A DNA stretch of 64,000 bases, taken from NCBI GenBank assembly GCA_963783945.1, contig CAWAPS010000032.1, positions 930,001 to 994,000 on the forward strand, given 5' to 3'. How positions within the stretch are numbered: position 1 is the first letter of the stretch; each line of letters opens with the position of its first letter. The stretch is from CAWAPS01 sp963783945. GTDB taxonomy: Bacteria > Actinomycetota > Acidimicrobiia > Acidimicrobiales > Palsa-688. The notes under the pieces were generated by a model, which saw nothing but the letters and a program-made list of their open reading frames with translations, searched no databases and was not told where the DNA came from. Below are positions 23,993 to 32,925 of the stretch, piece by piece. The translations under genes were made by a program, and so were the position numbers.

Positions 23993-24997
23993 TTGCTCCC
24001 GCCGCTGGTCGCCCGCAGGGCGCTGTGCCCCCTCGTCATGGTGCTCGAGGCCGGCCTCTTGGGGCTGTTCGCCGGAGTGACTCTTATTGGTCTGCTCCTG
24101 GTGCCTTTCGACCGCCGAGGCCGGATCATCCGCGCCGGCGCGGTGGGGTTCGTGTACATGGGGGTCGAGCTGACGACGCTGACCGCCCTGTTCGGATCGT
24201 GGCTCATCAAATGGGCGCGCTCCGAGGAGTGGTGGGACGAGACCAACCGGCGGCTGGTCACCCGGGCCCTGAGTTTGATGCTGCTCGCCGGCCGTCGCTT
24301 GCTCGGATTCGTGGTGACCGTCGACGAAGCGCCGCAGCTCTACCCGCTCGATCAGCCCGAGCCGGTCCTGGTCCTGGCCCGCCACGGCGGACTCGGCGAC
24401 TCGATCGCCCTGATATGGATCCTGCTCGACCGTTATGGTCGCAGGCCTCGGGTCGTGCTCAAGGCGGTCCTTCAGTGGGAGCCCCTCCTCGACGTGGCCC
24501 TGAACCGGTTCGGGGCGTGCTTCCTCCCGGGAAAGGAGCCGGACGGCGGGGTGCCGGCGGACCGGATCGGTACCCTGGCCGCCGCCATCGGTCCTTCCGA
24601 CGCTTTGCTGCTGTTTCCAGAGGGAGCGAACTGGACCCCCAGGCGGAGGGACCGGGCGATCGAGGGATTGCGCACGCGAGGCAAGCATCGGGCGGCGGGC
24701 GCGGCAGCCCTGATGCCCCACCTGCTGCCACCGCGGCCGGCTGGAGTCTTCGCCTGTCTCGATGCTCGGCCGGGGTTGGCGGTCGTGATGGTAGCCCACA
24801 CCGGCCTCGACAAGCTGACCTCAGCGGCCATGGTGTGGCGAGCCATTCCCTTCGACCGGCCCATGAGAGTGCGGTGGTGGCCGGGGAGTCCGGCGCCGGA
24901 AGATCCCGACGCCCGCCTGGAGTGGTTGACAGCGGAATGGGCGGTGGTGGACGAGTGGATCGACGTTAATCGAGCGGCGATGGACCGGTTACGGTAA
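23993..24997 (+). CDS. PlsC-like 1-acylglycerol-3-phosphate acyltransferase family protein
   Basis: This protein of about 334 residues has two N-terminal hydrophobic segments (about residues 15-40 and 45-70), the acyltransferase HX4D motif in ARHGGLGDS and the FPEG motif in LLLFPEGANWTPRR. It likely transfers an acyl chain to a lysophospholipid or related acceptor at the membrane. TTG 23993 is the chosen start, nine bases after the patatin gene; ATG 24038 is the alternative. The frame also runs open upstream over the patatin gene as a shadow. Confidence 0.8.
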   Translation: MLPPLVARRALCPLVMVLEAGLLGLFAGVTLIGLLLVPFDRRGRIIRAGAVGFVYMGVELTTLTALFGSWLIKWARSEEWWDETNRRLVTRALSLMLLAGRRLLGFVVTVDEAPQLYPLDQPEPVLVLARHGGLGDSIALIWILLDRYGRRPRVVLKAVLQWEPLLDVALNRFGACFLPGKEPDGGVPADRIGTLAAAIGPSDALLLFPEGANWTPRRRDRAIEGLRTRGKHRAAGAAALMPHLLPPRPAGVFACLDARPGLAVVMVAHTGLDKLTSAAMVWRAIPFDRPMRVRWWPGSPAPEDPDARLEWLTAEWAVVDEWIDVNRAAMDRLR

Positions 24998-25037
24998 ACC
25001 CGGCCGGCCCATCGATGCCGTCTGCCAGGCTTGGACG

Positions 25038-25880
25038 ATGAAACGTCCTTTCGCCCTCGTCGACGTGTTCACCGAAGCGGCATACCTCGGAAACCCGGTG
25101 GCAGTGGTGCTCGATGCCGAGGGCTTGGCCACCGAGGAGATGCAGCGGTTTGCCCGCTGGATGAACCTTTCCGAAACGACGTTCGTCCTTTCCCCCACGG
25201 ACCCCGGGGCCGACTACCGGGTTCGGATCTTCACCGTGTCAGCCGAGTTGCCGTTTGCCGGCCATCCGACACTCGGTACCTGTCACGCCTGGCTTCTCCA
25301 TCCGGCGTCAGGCGCAGGCGACCCGGTGGCGCGAACCGCAGTGGTGCAGGAGTGCGGCGCCGGGCTGGTGCCCATCCGCCGCTCCCCGGCCGGCCTGGCA
25401 TTCAGAGCTCCCCGGCTGATCCGCCAGGGACCGGTCGACGAGGAGGTGGTCCACGCCGCCGCCAGGGCCCTCGGCATCGAGCGCCACCAGGTGCTGGACG
25501 CCCAGTGGGTCGACAACGGGCCGGGCTGGGCCGGCTTCTTGTTGCCCGACGCCGATACAATCCTCGGTCTACGACCAGGCAAAGTGGACATGCCGACCGG
25601 GGTAATCGGCCCCTACCCGGCCGGACATCCCTGCGCGTTCGAGGTCCGGGCCTTCTTTCCGTCGCCCGGTTCGACTATCGAGGACCCCGTAACAGGGAGT
25701 CTGAACGCCTCCCTCGCCCAGTGGCTCATCGCGACCGGGCGCAGCGCAGCCCCCTATGTTGTCAGCCAGGGGGTGAGCCTTGGCGCCGCAGGCCGGATCC
25801 ACATCGATACCGACCGCGACGGCACGGTCTGGGTCGGCGGGGGAACGGTCACAGCTGTCACCGGTACCGTCGAGGTCTGA
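25038..25880 (+). CDS. PhzF family isomerase
   Basis: This 280-residue protein has the two-lobed diaminopimelate-epimerase fold of PhzF. Family signatures are LVDVFTEAAYLGNPVAVV, the catalytic glutamate in NLSETTFVL, RIFTVSAELPFAGHPTLGT and a second-lobe DPVTGSLNASLAQWL. No other phenazine genes are nearby, so a phenazine role is unlikely. PhzF homologues outside phenazine clusters are of unknown function. Confidence 0.88.
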   Translation: MKRPFALVDVFTEAAYLGNPVAVVLDAEGLATEEMQRFARWMNLSETTFVLSPTDPGADYRVRIFTVSAELPFAGHPTLGTCHAWLLHPASGAGDPVARTAVVQECGAGLVPIRRSPAGLAFRAPRLIRQGPVDEEVVHAAARALGIERHQVLDAQWVDNGPGWAGFLLPDADTILGLRPGKVDMPTGVIGPYPAGHPCAFEVRAFFPSPGSTIEDPVTGSLNASLAQWLIATGRSAAPYVVSQGVSLGAAGRIHIDTDRDGTVWVGGGTVTAVTGTVEV

Positions 25881-26051
25881 CCGGCCCCCGAGTGACCCAC
25901 CGGCGGCTGAACACCCCGCCCGGCGGCGGGTTGAGGCGGCGACACCCCGCGTTGCGGATCCATCTGCTAGAAAGAGTAAGCGTTCGCTGCACTGGCAGCG
26001 TCAGTGGCGTGCGTTGACGGCAGAGTCGTTACTCAACTGGGGGTTCATCAC

Positions 26052-27335
26052 ATGGTTCACAACAAGGTGAAGCTGCTGGCCGTTGCGGCCGTAGCACTGA
26101 TGGTGGCTGCTGGCTGCAGCAGCTCGAAGAAGGCGAGCAGCAGCTCGACTACGGCGAATAACGGCACCTCGGCCACCACAGCCCAGAGCAGCTCCGGCGG
26201 TGGAGGCAAGACCATCACGGTCGGCGTCCTCACCGACTTGACCGGACCGGGAGCAAACATCAGCAGCACGTTCCCCCAAGGGGTCAAAGCAGGCATCGGT
26301 CTGGCCGCGGCTCAGGATGGCATCCACATCAAGTACGTCACGGCCGACACCACAACGTCTCCGACAGGCGTGCTCACGGCGGCGCAAAGGCTGGTTACGG
26401 AGGATCACGTGTACGCGGTGATCGCCAGCTCCGTGCTGTTCTTCGCTGCCGCCCCCTATCTGGCGCAGCACGGCGTCCCGGTCTTCGGTCCCGGCGCCGA
26501 TGGGGACGAGTGGATAACCACCCCCAGCATGTTCTCGATCATTGGGTACCAGGATTACACCAAAGTCTATACGATGTTCGGAGATTTCTACAAGGCTCAT
26601 GGTGTCACCAACCTGGGCGTGGTCGCCTACGGCATCGAGCCCTCCTCGAAGGAGTCGGCGGAGGATGTAGCAGCCTCGGCCAAGAACGCCGGTATCACGA
26701 TTGGCTACCAGAACTACCAGTTCCCTCTCGGCAGCACCAACGTGGAACCGATCGTGCTGTCGATGAAGAGTGCGGGGATCAACGGGCTGAACACCTCTAT
26801 TGTCACCAATAGCAACCTGGCGATCGTGACCGGCCTCAACCAGCAAGGCATCCATCCGGTAAACGTCCTGGCCACGGGCTACGGCGGTGACCTGATCCAG
26901 GGTGGAGCGGGTGCATCGGTACAAGCACAGGACAGCTACTTCATCACGGGCGCGGAACCAGTGGAGCTGAACACTTCGGCGACCAAGCAATTCCAGAGCG
27001 CCCTCGCCACCTACTCGGGTGTCCATGGGGATCCGACGTTCTCCGAGTACAACGGCTATCTCGCCATCGCTGCATTGGCCGCCGGTCTGAAGGCGGGAGG
27101 GGTCAATCAGACCCAGGCGCAGCTCATCAGCACCATGCTCGCCCTGAAGGGCTTCGACGGTGAAGGCCTGTGGGGCGGCCGCACCCTCAGTTTCGCCATG
27201 GCCGACCGCGGGACCGAGGCCAGCATCGACAACTGCATCTGGTTCTCGCAGTACAAGGGGACCACCTTCACCCCGATCTCGGGATTCGACCCCGTCTGCG
27301 GGAAAGTCGTACCGGGCGAAACAGTCCCCAAGTAG
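26052..27335 (+). CDS. ABC transporter substrate-binding lipoprotein, Leu/Ile/Val type
   Basis: This 427-residue lipoprotein has a signal peptide with lipobox VAAGC (Cys near residue 19), followed by a Ser/Thr-rich linker and a type I periplasmic-binding fold (VGVLTDLTGPGANISSTFPQ, AQRLVTEDHVYAVIAS). It resembles LivK-type receptors for branched-chain amino acids, amides or short-chain compounds. No permease or ATPase genes are adjacent, so it is an orphan binding protein. ATG 26052 is preceded by GGGG at good spacing. Confidence 0.87.
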   Translation: MVHNKVKLLAVAAVALMVAAGCSSSKKASSSSTTANNGTSATTAQSSSGGGGKTITVGVLTDLTGPGANISSTFPQGVKAGIGLAAAQDGIHIKYVTADTTTSPTGVLTAAQRLVTEDHVYAVIASSVLFFAAAPYLAQHGVPVFGPGADGDEWITTPSMFSIIGYQDYTKVYTMFGDFYKAHGVTNLGVVAYGIEPSSKESAEDVAASAKNAGITIGYQNYQFPLGSTNVEPIVLSMKSAGINGLNTSIVTNSNLAIVTGLNQQGIHPVNVLATGYGGDLIQGGAGASVQAQDSYFITGAEPVELNTSATKQFQSALATYSGVHGDPTFSEYNGYLAIAALAAGLKAGGVNQTQAQLISTMLALKGFDGEGLWGGRTLSFAMADRGTEASIDNCIWFSQYKGTTFTPISGFDPVCGKVVPGETVPK

Positions 27336-27376
27336 TCCCCAACCGCGATCGCGGGATCTCCGCTGCGCTGCTAGCG

Positions 27377-27422
27377 GACTTCGGGGAGTGATTGGCTGCC
27401 ATAGCCGTCACTCCCCGAAGTC
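27377..27422. terminator. Long perfect hairpin after the binding-protein gene
   Basis: A 15-bp stem (27377-27391 with 27408-27422) encloses a 16-base loop, which itself contains GGCT/AGCC. It lies about 40 bp after the stop and is most likely a terminator. Confidence 0.75.
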
Positions 27423-27475
27423 GCGTCCGAGGTGCCTGCGGTGCAGCCATCGCAGCAGGACCGAAGGGCCAAAGC

Positions 27476-27589
27476 GTGGTTCATCACCAGCACGTCTTGT
27501 TGGTGTCGCGCCTAGAGCGGACCGCCAGCTGGGCCGGCTTGATCATCGGCGGGTACCTCGCGTTTGTGGGCCTGGCCATCCTGGCGTGA
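27476..27589 (+). CDS. Possible 37-residue single-helix membrane peptide
   Basis: A GTG frame ends at 27589 and encodes a basic N-terminus followed by one hydrophobic helix (WAGLIIGGYLAFVGLAILA). The spacing from a purine-rich AAGGG is acceptable. I know no homologue, and at this length chance is possible. It lies between two hairpins. Confidence 0.3.
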   Translation: MVHHQHVLLVSRLERTASWAGLIIGGYLAFVGLAILA

Positions 27590-27630
27590 CCGCCGCCTGA
27601 GAGGTGGGCCTTCGCCTGGCGTCCAAGGAC

Positions 27631-27660
27631 GCGGGGCAGGCGCCTCGACGCCTGCCCCGC
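27631..27660. terminator. Terminator hairpin for the MBL-fold gene
   Basis: A perfect 12-bp stem (27631-27642 with 27649-27660) has loop CCTCGA. It lies just after the stop of the minus-strand MBL gene and could serve both directions. It lacks a T-run. Confidence 0.65.
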
Positions 27661-27669
27661 GGCAGCTTG

Positions 27670-28566
27670 CTACCCGGTCGGGCGCTGGGGCCAGCGATGT
27701 TGCCCCACGGACCGCATGGCCGGGCCGAGGGCAGTCATCTGCACGGCATAGTCGTCCGCCCCGACCCGGTGCCACATGCCATGGCCCGGGAACACCCACT
27801 CCACCGGCAAAGAGGCCAGACGATCCATGGCATCAGCGAGGGAGGCCCACGAGAACCAGGTCGCCCAAGCGTAGACGTCGAGCTGCTCCCGAGAGCGGTC
27901 CCAATGGAGGCTGTCCCCGGTGAAGAGCAAACGGTCGTCGACGTGGATCGCCACGCTGCCGCGGGTGTGCCCGGGGATCGGCAGGATCGTCACGTCGGCC
28001 GCCACCGCGGCACTGGACTGCCCGCTGACGATGTCGGTGGCGTAGCGGGCGGCAACCGCGTCGTCAGCGTGTATCCAGACCCGGGCGCCGTAACGATCTG
28101 CCCACCGATCGGCGTCGGCCACGTCATCGCGGTGCGTCAGCAGAATGTGCTGAATCCCACCGAAGTCGTCCACCCGATTCGCGAGGGAGCGGAGAAAGCG
28201 AGGTGAGTCCACCAAGTAGTTGATCCCGTCGTGGCAGACCAGGTAGGAGTGAGCACCGAAGGAGCTCTCGGCGTTGTATCCCATGGCGTGCACGCCGGTA
28301 GTGATCTCGAAGGGGAACGGCGGCGAAGGCGGGCGACGCGCCACGCGATTACCTATCGATTGGGTGGGGCAAGCCGCGGCGGCCCGCCACAGCGCCGCCT
28401 CCTCCTCTGGCGTCTCGGGTTGCCTCCGAATGTACGACTGGGCCCGAGTGTCCTCCGCCACCAGGCTGGGAGCCCAATGGCGGGCTACATCGCAGCCGAT
28501 ACAACGGGTGTCGACGAACCAGTCACCGGAGGCGTCGAGCGGGTGCTGCTGATCCAGACGGGCCAT
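27670..28566 (-). CDS. MBL-fold hydrolase with N-terminal ferredoxin-like segment
   Basis: This 298-residue protein begins with a short cysteine-bearing region (DTRCIGCDVARH and later AAACPTQSIG) that resembles a single-cluster ferredoxin. A metallo-beta-lactamase fold follows (ILLTHRDDVADADRWADRYG, PIPGHTRGSVAI, LLFTGDSL, FPGHGMWH). The metal motif is the THRDD variant rather than HxHxDH. Related ferredoxin-MBL fusions occur in plants and bacteria. The reaction is unknown; a redox-linked hydrolase is inference. Confidence 0.78.
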   Translation of the reverse strand: MARLDQQHPLDASGDWFVDTRCIGCDVARHWAPSLVAEDTRAQSYIRRQPETPEEEAALWRAAAACPTQSIGNRVARRPPSPPFPFEITTGVHAMGYNAESSFGAHSYLVCHDGINYLVDSPRFLRSLANRVDDFGGIQHILLTHRDDVADADRWADRYGARVWIHADDAVAARYATDIVSGQSSAAVAADVTILPIPGHTRGSVAIHVDDRLLFTGDSLHWDRSREQLDVYAWATWFSWASLADAMDRLASLPVEWVFPGHGMWHRVGADDYAVQMTALGPAMRSVGQHRWPQRPTG

Positions 28567-28719
28567 CCAACCACAGCCTATTCACTCCCGCCGGCCCGGC
28601 CACTCGAAAAAGGTGCTCGGCTGATTCCAACCGGTCCAGACGGGGAGCCGCCGTCCAGAGGAAGATAGGTCTGGACGTGGCAACATGTCAGCATTACGAG
28701 GGCCCGGAGGTCGATCGCA

Positions 28720-29702
28720 GTGGGCGCAGTTCTAGACGGAATCAGGGTGGTGGACCTCTCACAGGGTGTGGCCGGGCCCATGACCTCGATGCTTCTGGCC
28801 GATCACGGTGCCGATGTGATCCGGGTCGAGCCGCCGGAAGGGGACCCTTTCCGTTCCTCCGGCTATCAGGTGTGGCAGCGCGGGAAGCGCAACGCCGTCC
28901 TCGACCTGCACGAGACGGGCGGCCGGCAGGTGTTCCTGGACCTCGTACGCGGTTCCGACGTCGTGGTGGAAAGCTTCGCTCCGGGTACGGCGGATCGTCT
29001 GGGCATCGGTTATGGGGCCCTCCGGGAACTCAATCCGCCACTCATCTATTGCTCGATCACCGGATACGGCAGCACGGGCCGGCTCGCCGACCGGCCGGGG
29101 ATCGACGCCCTGGTCGCGGCCCGGACGGGCCAACAGTGGGAGCCTCGGGGCGTCGACGACGGCACGCTCACCCGCCTGGCCGGCGTCCCGGGGCGGATGG
29201 CGGGCTTCGATGCGCCGAGTGAACTTCGGGTCGGTGCGCCCCGCCCCGGACCTCTGTTCGGTGGGGTCCCCTGGGCGGGGCAGCCCCGACCGGGCCGGAA
29301 TTCGCGACCGCCGCCAGGCGCGACGAGAATGCCGGGGCCCTGTCCTCGCATCTGGAGCGGGTCTTTCGCTCGCGTTCAGCCGAATCCTGGTTCCAGGCGC
29401 TCGACGCAGCCGGCGTGCCATGCGAGGTGACCCATGAGGACCGCGTCATCGAGCTCTTCGACGACCCCGATCTGCAGCAGAAACGATGGCTGGCAACCTA
29501 CGCCCATCCGCTCATCGGTCGGGTCGTCTCCGCCGGCCTGTTGTTCGATTTCTCCGAGACACCAGGCAAGCTATGGGGACCGGCTCCACTCGTCGGCCAG
29601 CACTCGCGGGATATCCTCTCCGAACTCGGGTACGAAAAGGAAAGGGTCGACAGCCTGGTGGCTGCCGGGGTGGTCGCCGACGCCGGCGAACCCGGCATAT
29701 AG
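28720..29702 (+). pseudogene. Family III (CaiB-type) CoA-transferase, internally deleted and frameshifted
   Basis: The first 150 residues are a normal family III CoA-transferase (LDGIRVVDLSQGVAGPMTSM, ADVIRVEPPEGDP, RNAVLDLHETGG, LIYCSITGYGSTG). After about 29200 similarity stops. It resumes in another frame from about 29292 with the family C-terminus (SSHLERVFRSRSAESWFQA, AAGVPCEV, DLQQKRWL). The middle of the protein, more than 150 residues, is gone. The gene is dead unless an assembly error removed it. Confidence 0.85.
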
Positions 29703-29728
29703 CGGCAACCGGAAAGAGGAGGCGACGA

Positions 29729-31179
29729 GTGGACGGCGACCTGCAATGGATGCCTGCATGGCAGCTGATCGAGCGTATGGCCAGGCGCGCCGTATCTCCC
29801 GTCGAGGTGATGGAGGCGTTGCTCGCACGGGTCGAGCGCCTCTCTCCTCAGCTGAACCCGTTCATTACCGTGGTAGCCGATCAGGCACTGGCGCAAGCGC
29901 GACGAGCCGAGCAGGCCATCCTGGGGGGCGAGCCGCTCGGGCCACTTCACGGTATTCCTATCTCCATCAAAGATGTGTTCTGGACCGGGGGCATCCGGAC
30001 GACCTACGGGTCGAAGCTCTTCGAGGATTTCGTGCCGCCCCAAGATGCCGTATTTGTGGCTCGGCTGCGGGCGGCCGGCGCGATCGTCTTCGCCAAAAGC
30101 AATACGCCTGAGTTCAGCAGCAACCCGCGCACGGTGAACCTGCTGACTCGCGAGTGCCTGACACCATGGGACCCGGCGCTCGAGCGATCCTCAGGCGGGT
30201 CGAGTGGCGGCTCGGGCGCGAGCGTGGCAGCTGGGGTCGGACCGGTTTCGATCGGCTCCGACGACGGCGGTTCCATCCGTCTGCCCTCGGCGTTCAACGG
30301 CTTGTTCGGATTCGTGCCCAGTCGAGGACGGGTTCCGGTCGGTCCATCTACCTATCAGGCGCCCATGCAATGCGTCGGACCGATGACCCGCGACGTGCGA
30401 GATGCGGCGCTGGTACTGAGTGTGATCGCCGGTCCCGATGCCGGTAATTTCCTGTCGTCGAAGGTTCCGGCGCCCGACTATCTCTCCGGGCTGGACGACG
30501 GGGTAGGTGGCGTTCGCGTGGCGTGGAGTCCGGACTTCGGTCGCCTCGAACCGTTGCGACCTGACGTCATCGAGGTTGCCCACGACGCGGCGAAGACGTT
30601 CGCCGGGCTCGGCGCCCTCCTCGACGAACCGAATCTCCGCCTTCAGGACGTCCACGACCCGCTGGAGCTCGACGCTCGCCTCTCTGTCGCTGAGGCGTAC
30701 TACCCGACATACGAGGAGCCCGCCTACTACCACTACCAGCAATTCCTCGCCGACCTCCGCAAGGACCCCGAGAAGTGGGCGAAGGTGTCCGTCTATGTGC
30801 GCGATCGCTACGACGGGCGGGGCGAGCGCCCGACGCAGCTCGAATACGCCATGTCGATCCCGCCCCGGATCCGCAACCGGCCGGTCGACCACCTCGAAGA
30901 CGTCTTCGCCCGCTACGACGTCCTCGCCTGTCCGGTCATCGCTCGCCCGGCGTTCGTCGCCGGCGACCCGGGCGTCAACACCTGGAACTACACCGAATAC
31001 ACCTTGATCGTCAACGTCGCCGGGTACGCCGCCGCATCCGTCCCGGCAGGCTTCGTCGACGACCTTCCGGTGGGGCTGCAGCTCATCGCGCCCCCGACCG
31101 GGAACCGCTGCTTCTGCGGGCCGCCCGGGCGCTCGAGCAGAGCCGCCCCTGGGCCGAGCACCGTCCGCCCATCAGCTGA
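29729..31179 (+). CDS. Amidase signature family enzyme, probable indel near the C-terminus
   Basis: This protein of about 483 residues hydrolyses carboxamides. The Ser-cisSer-Lys triad is visible: Lys in PISIKDVFW, and the serines in SSGGSSGGSGASVAAG. GTG 29729 follows GAGGAGG ideally. The reading frame derails in the C-run 31091-31095; one missing C restores DREPLLLRAARALEQSRPW and a stop at 31179, the usual C-terminus of the family. Without the correction the frame runs on into the esterase gene. It sits in a catabolic cluster with esterase and exporter genes. Confidence 0.88.
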
Positions 31180-31326
31180 GCGAGTCTGGTGGAACGCCGT
31201 CCCCGACGAGTTTTCGTGGCTCCCAGGCGGACCCGTGCGAGGAAATGCCAATAGCGGGGAAAAGATAAGTTCGTCGAACATGGCGGCCGGCAAGTGCGCC
31301 GGGCCGTCCGGAGAAGAGGGTGGGAC

Positions 31327-32892
31327 ATGGGCGCCTCGGTGGTGGAGACGACGTACGGGAAGTTGTCAGGGACGACCAATTCAGGAGTCCACGAGTTTCT
31401 GGGGATTGCCTACGGAGCGAGCACTGCAGGTCCGGCCCGGCACCGACCCCCCGGCCGGCCGGACAGCTGGAAAGGAGTCCGGGAGGCGACGACGCTCGGA
31501 CCGACCGCACCACAGGACCCGGCTACCCCTCTCGCCCCGATCATCCCCAACGAGGTTGCGGAAGCCTACGGCTTCGTTGCCGGCGGGCGGCCGGCCATGG
31601 GTGAGGACTGCCTGGTGCTGAACGTATGGAGCTCGGGAGTCGACAACGATCGACGGCCGGTGATGGTGTGGCTCCATGGCGGGGCGTTCATGTCGGGTTC
31701 TGGGTCGAAGGAAAAGGGCTTCCGGCTGGCAGCTCGCGGCGACGTCGTGGTGGTTACGCTAAACCATCGCCTGAACGCGCTCGGATTCCTGCACCTCGAT
31801 GAGCTCGGGGCCGGCGGCTACGAGAATTCCGGTATTGCCGGCGTGCTGGACATCGTCGCCGCGTTGGAATGGATCAGGGACAACATCGCTTCGTTTGGTG
31901 GAGACCCGTCGAACGTCACGATCTTCGGGTTCTCGGGTGGCGCGTTGAAAGTGTCGACGCTGCTCGCCATGCCCCGGGCAAAGGGCCTTTTCCACCGGGC
32001 AATAATGCAGAGCGGGCCGTACATGCAGGCGGTCAAGCCGAATGTGGCCTCGGAGCTGGCCGACCGCGTCGTACATCACCTCGGATTGACGCCTGCCACC
32101 CTCGACAAGCTGCCGGACGTCCCGATCGTCCGGCTGCTCGAGGCCCAGAGCATGGCGCTCACCGAGATGAAAGGGGGCGACGGCACCGGCTGGGCGCTTT
32201 GGACGGTTGGGCCTGTCATCGGGAGCCCGGCGCTCCCGCACCACCCTTTCGAGCCGTCGGCCCCGCCTGTCGCGGCCGATGTGCCGCTCGTCATCGGCCA
32301 CAACATGAACGAAGCGAGCATGGCTCTAATGCTGACCTACCCCGGAAGCGATCCGGGCCGAGACGACGTCGAGCGTATGGCGGCGCAGAAGTACGGCGAC
32401 AGAGGCGCCGCCATCATCGAGCTGTACGACAAGACGCGCCCGGCGACGCCGCGGATCGACGTGATGGACGCGCTCATGGCGACCGACGAGATGTGGCTGG
32501 ACTCCGTGCACATCGCCGAACGGAAATCGGCCGGCGGGCCCGCTCCGGTGTTCTTCTACCGGTTCGCATACCGGAGCGACGCCTTTGGCGGCGGCTTCCG
32601 CGCCGGCCACGGCCTCGAAGTGCCGTTCGTCTTCGACGATGTCGATGCGTCTCCGGTGACCGGCACCCGTCCTGACCGGCGTGACCTGGCCCGGCTGATG
32701 AGCGAGGCGTGGGTCAGCTTCGCCAGGACCGGCGACCCAAATCACCCGGGACTGCCAGCCTGGAGTTTGTACAGAGATAACCAGCGCTCGAGCATGGTCT
32801 TCGACGCACCCTGCCGCCTCGAAGCCGACCCGGAGGAGCTGCGCATAGGGCTGGACGCCCTCGGGGCGCGCTTCAACCCCCCGATGCCGTAG
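31327..32892 (+). CDS. Type B carboxylesterase
   Basis: This 521-residue alpha/beta hydrolase of the carboxylesterase/cholinesterase type has the oxyanion loop VMVWLHGGAFMSGSGS, nucleophile elbow FGFSGGALKV (Ser in GxSxG; the usual GESAGA is altered) and a catalytic His in FRAGHGLEVPFVF. EDCLVLNVW is the type B signature 2. No signal peptide is seen at ATG 31327, so it is probably cytoplasmic. It likely hydrolyses esters of xenobiotics or lipids. Confidence 0.9.
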   Translation: MGASVVETTYGKLSGTTNSGVHEFLGIAYGASTAGPARHRPPGRPDSWKGVREATTLGPTAPQDPATPLAPIIPNEVAEAYGFVAGGRPAMGEDCLVLNVWSSGVDNDRRPVMVWLHGGAFMSGSGSKEKGFRLAARGDVVVVTLNHRLNALGFLHLDELGAGGYENSGIAGVLDIVAALEWIRDNIASFGGDPSNVTIFGFSGGALKVSTLLAMPRAKGLFHRAIMQSGPYMQAVKPNVASELADRVVHHLGLTPATLDKLPDVPIVRLLEAQSMALTEMKGGDGTGWALWTVGPVIGSPALPHHPFEPSAPPVAADVPLVIGHNMNEASMALMLTYPGSDPGRDDVERMAAQKYGDRGAAIIELYDKTRPATPRIDVMDALMATDEMWLDSVHIAERKSAGGPAPVFFYRFAYRSDAFGGGFRAGHGLEVPFVFDDVDASPVTGTRPDRRDLARLMSEAWVSFARTGDPNHPGLPAWSLYRDNQRSSMVFDAPCRLEADPEELRIGLDALGARFNPPMP

Positions 32893-32925
32893 ATCTCGGG
32901 CCCCGTCGGTGCAGCGAACCGGAAG

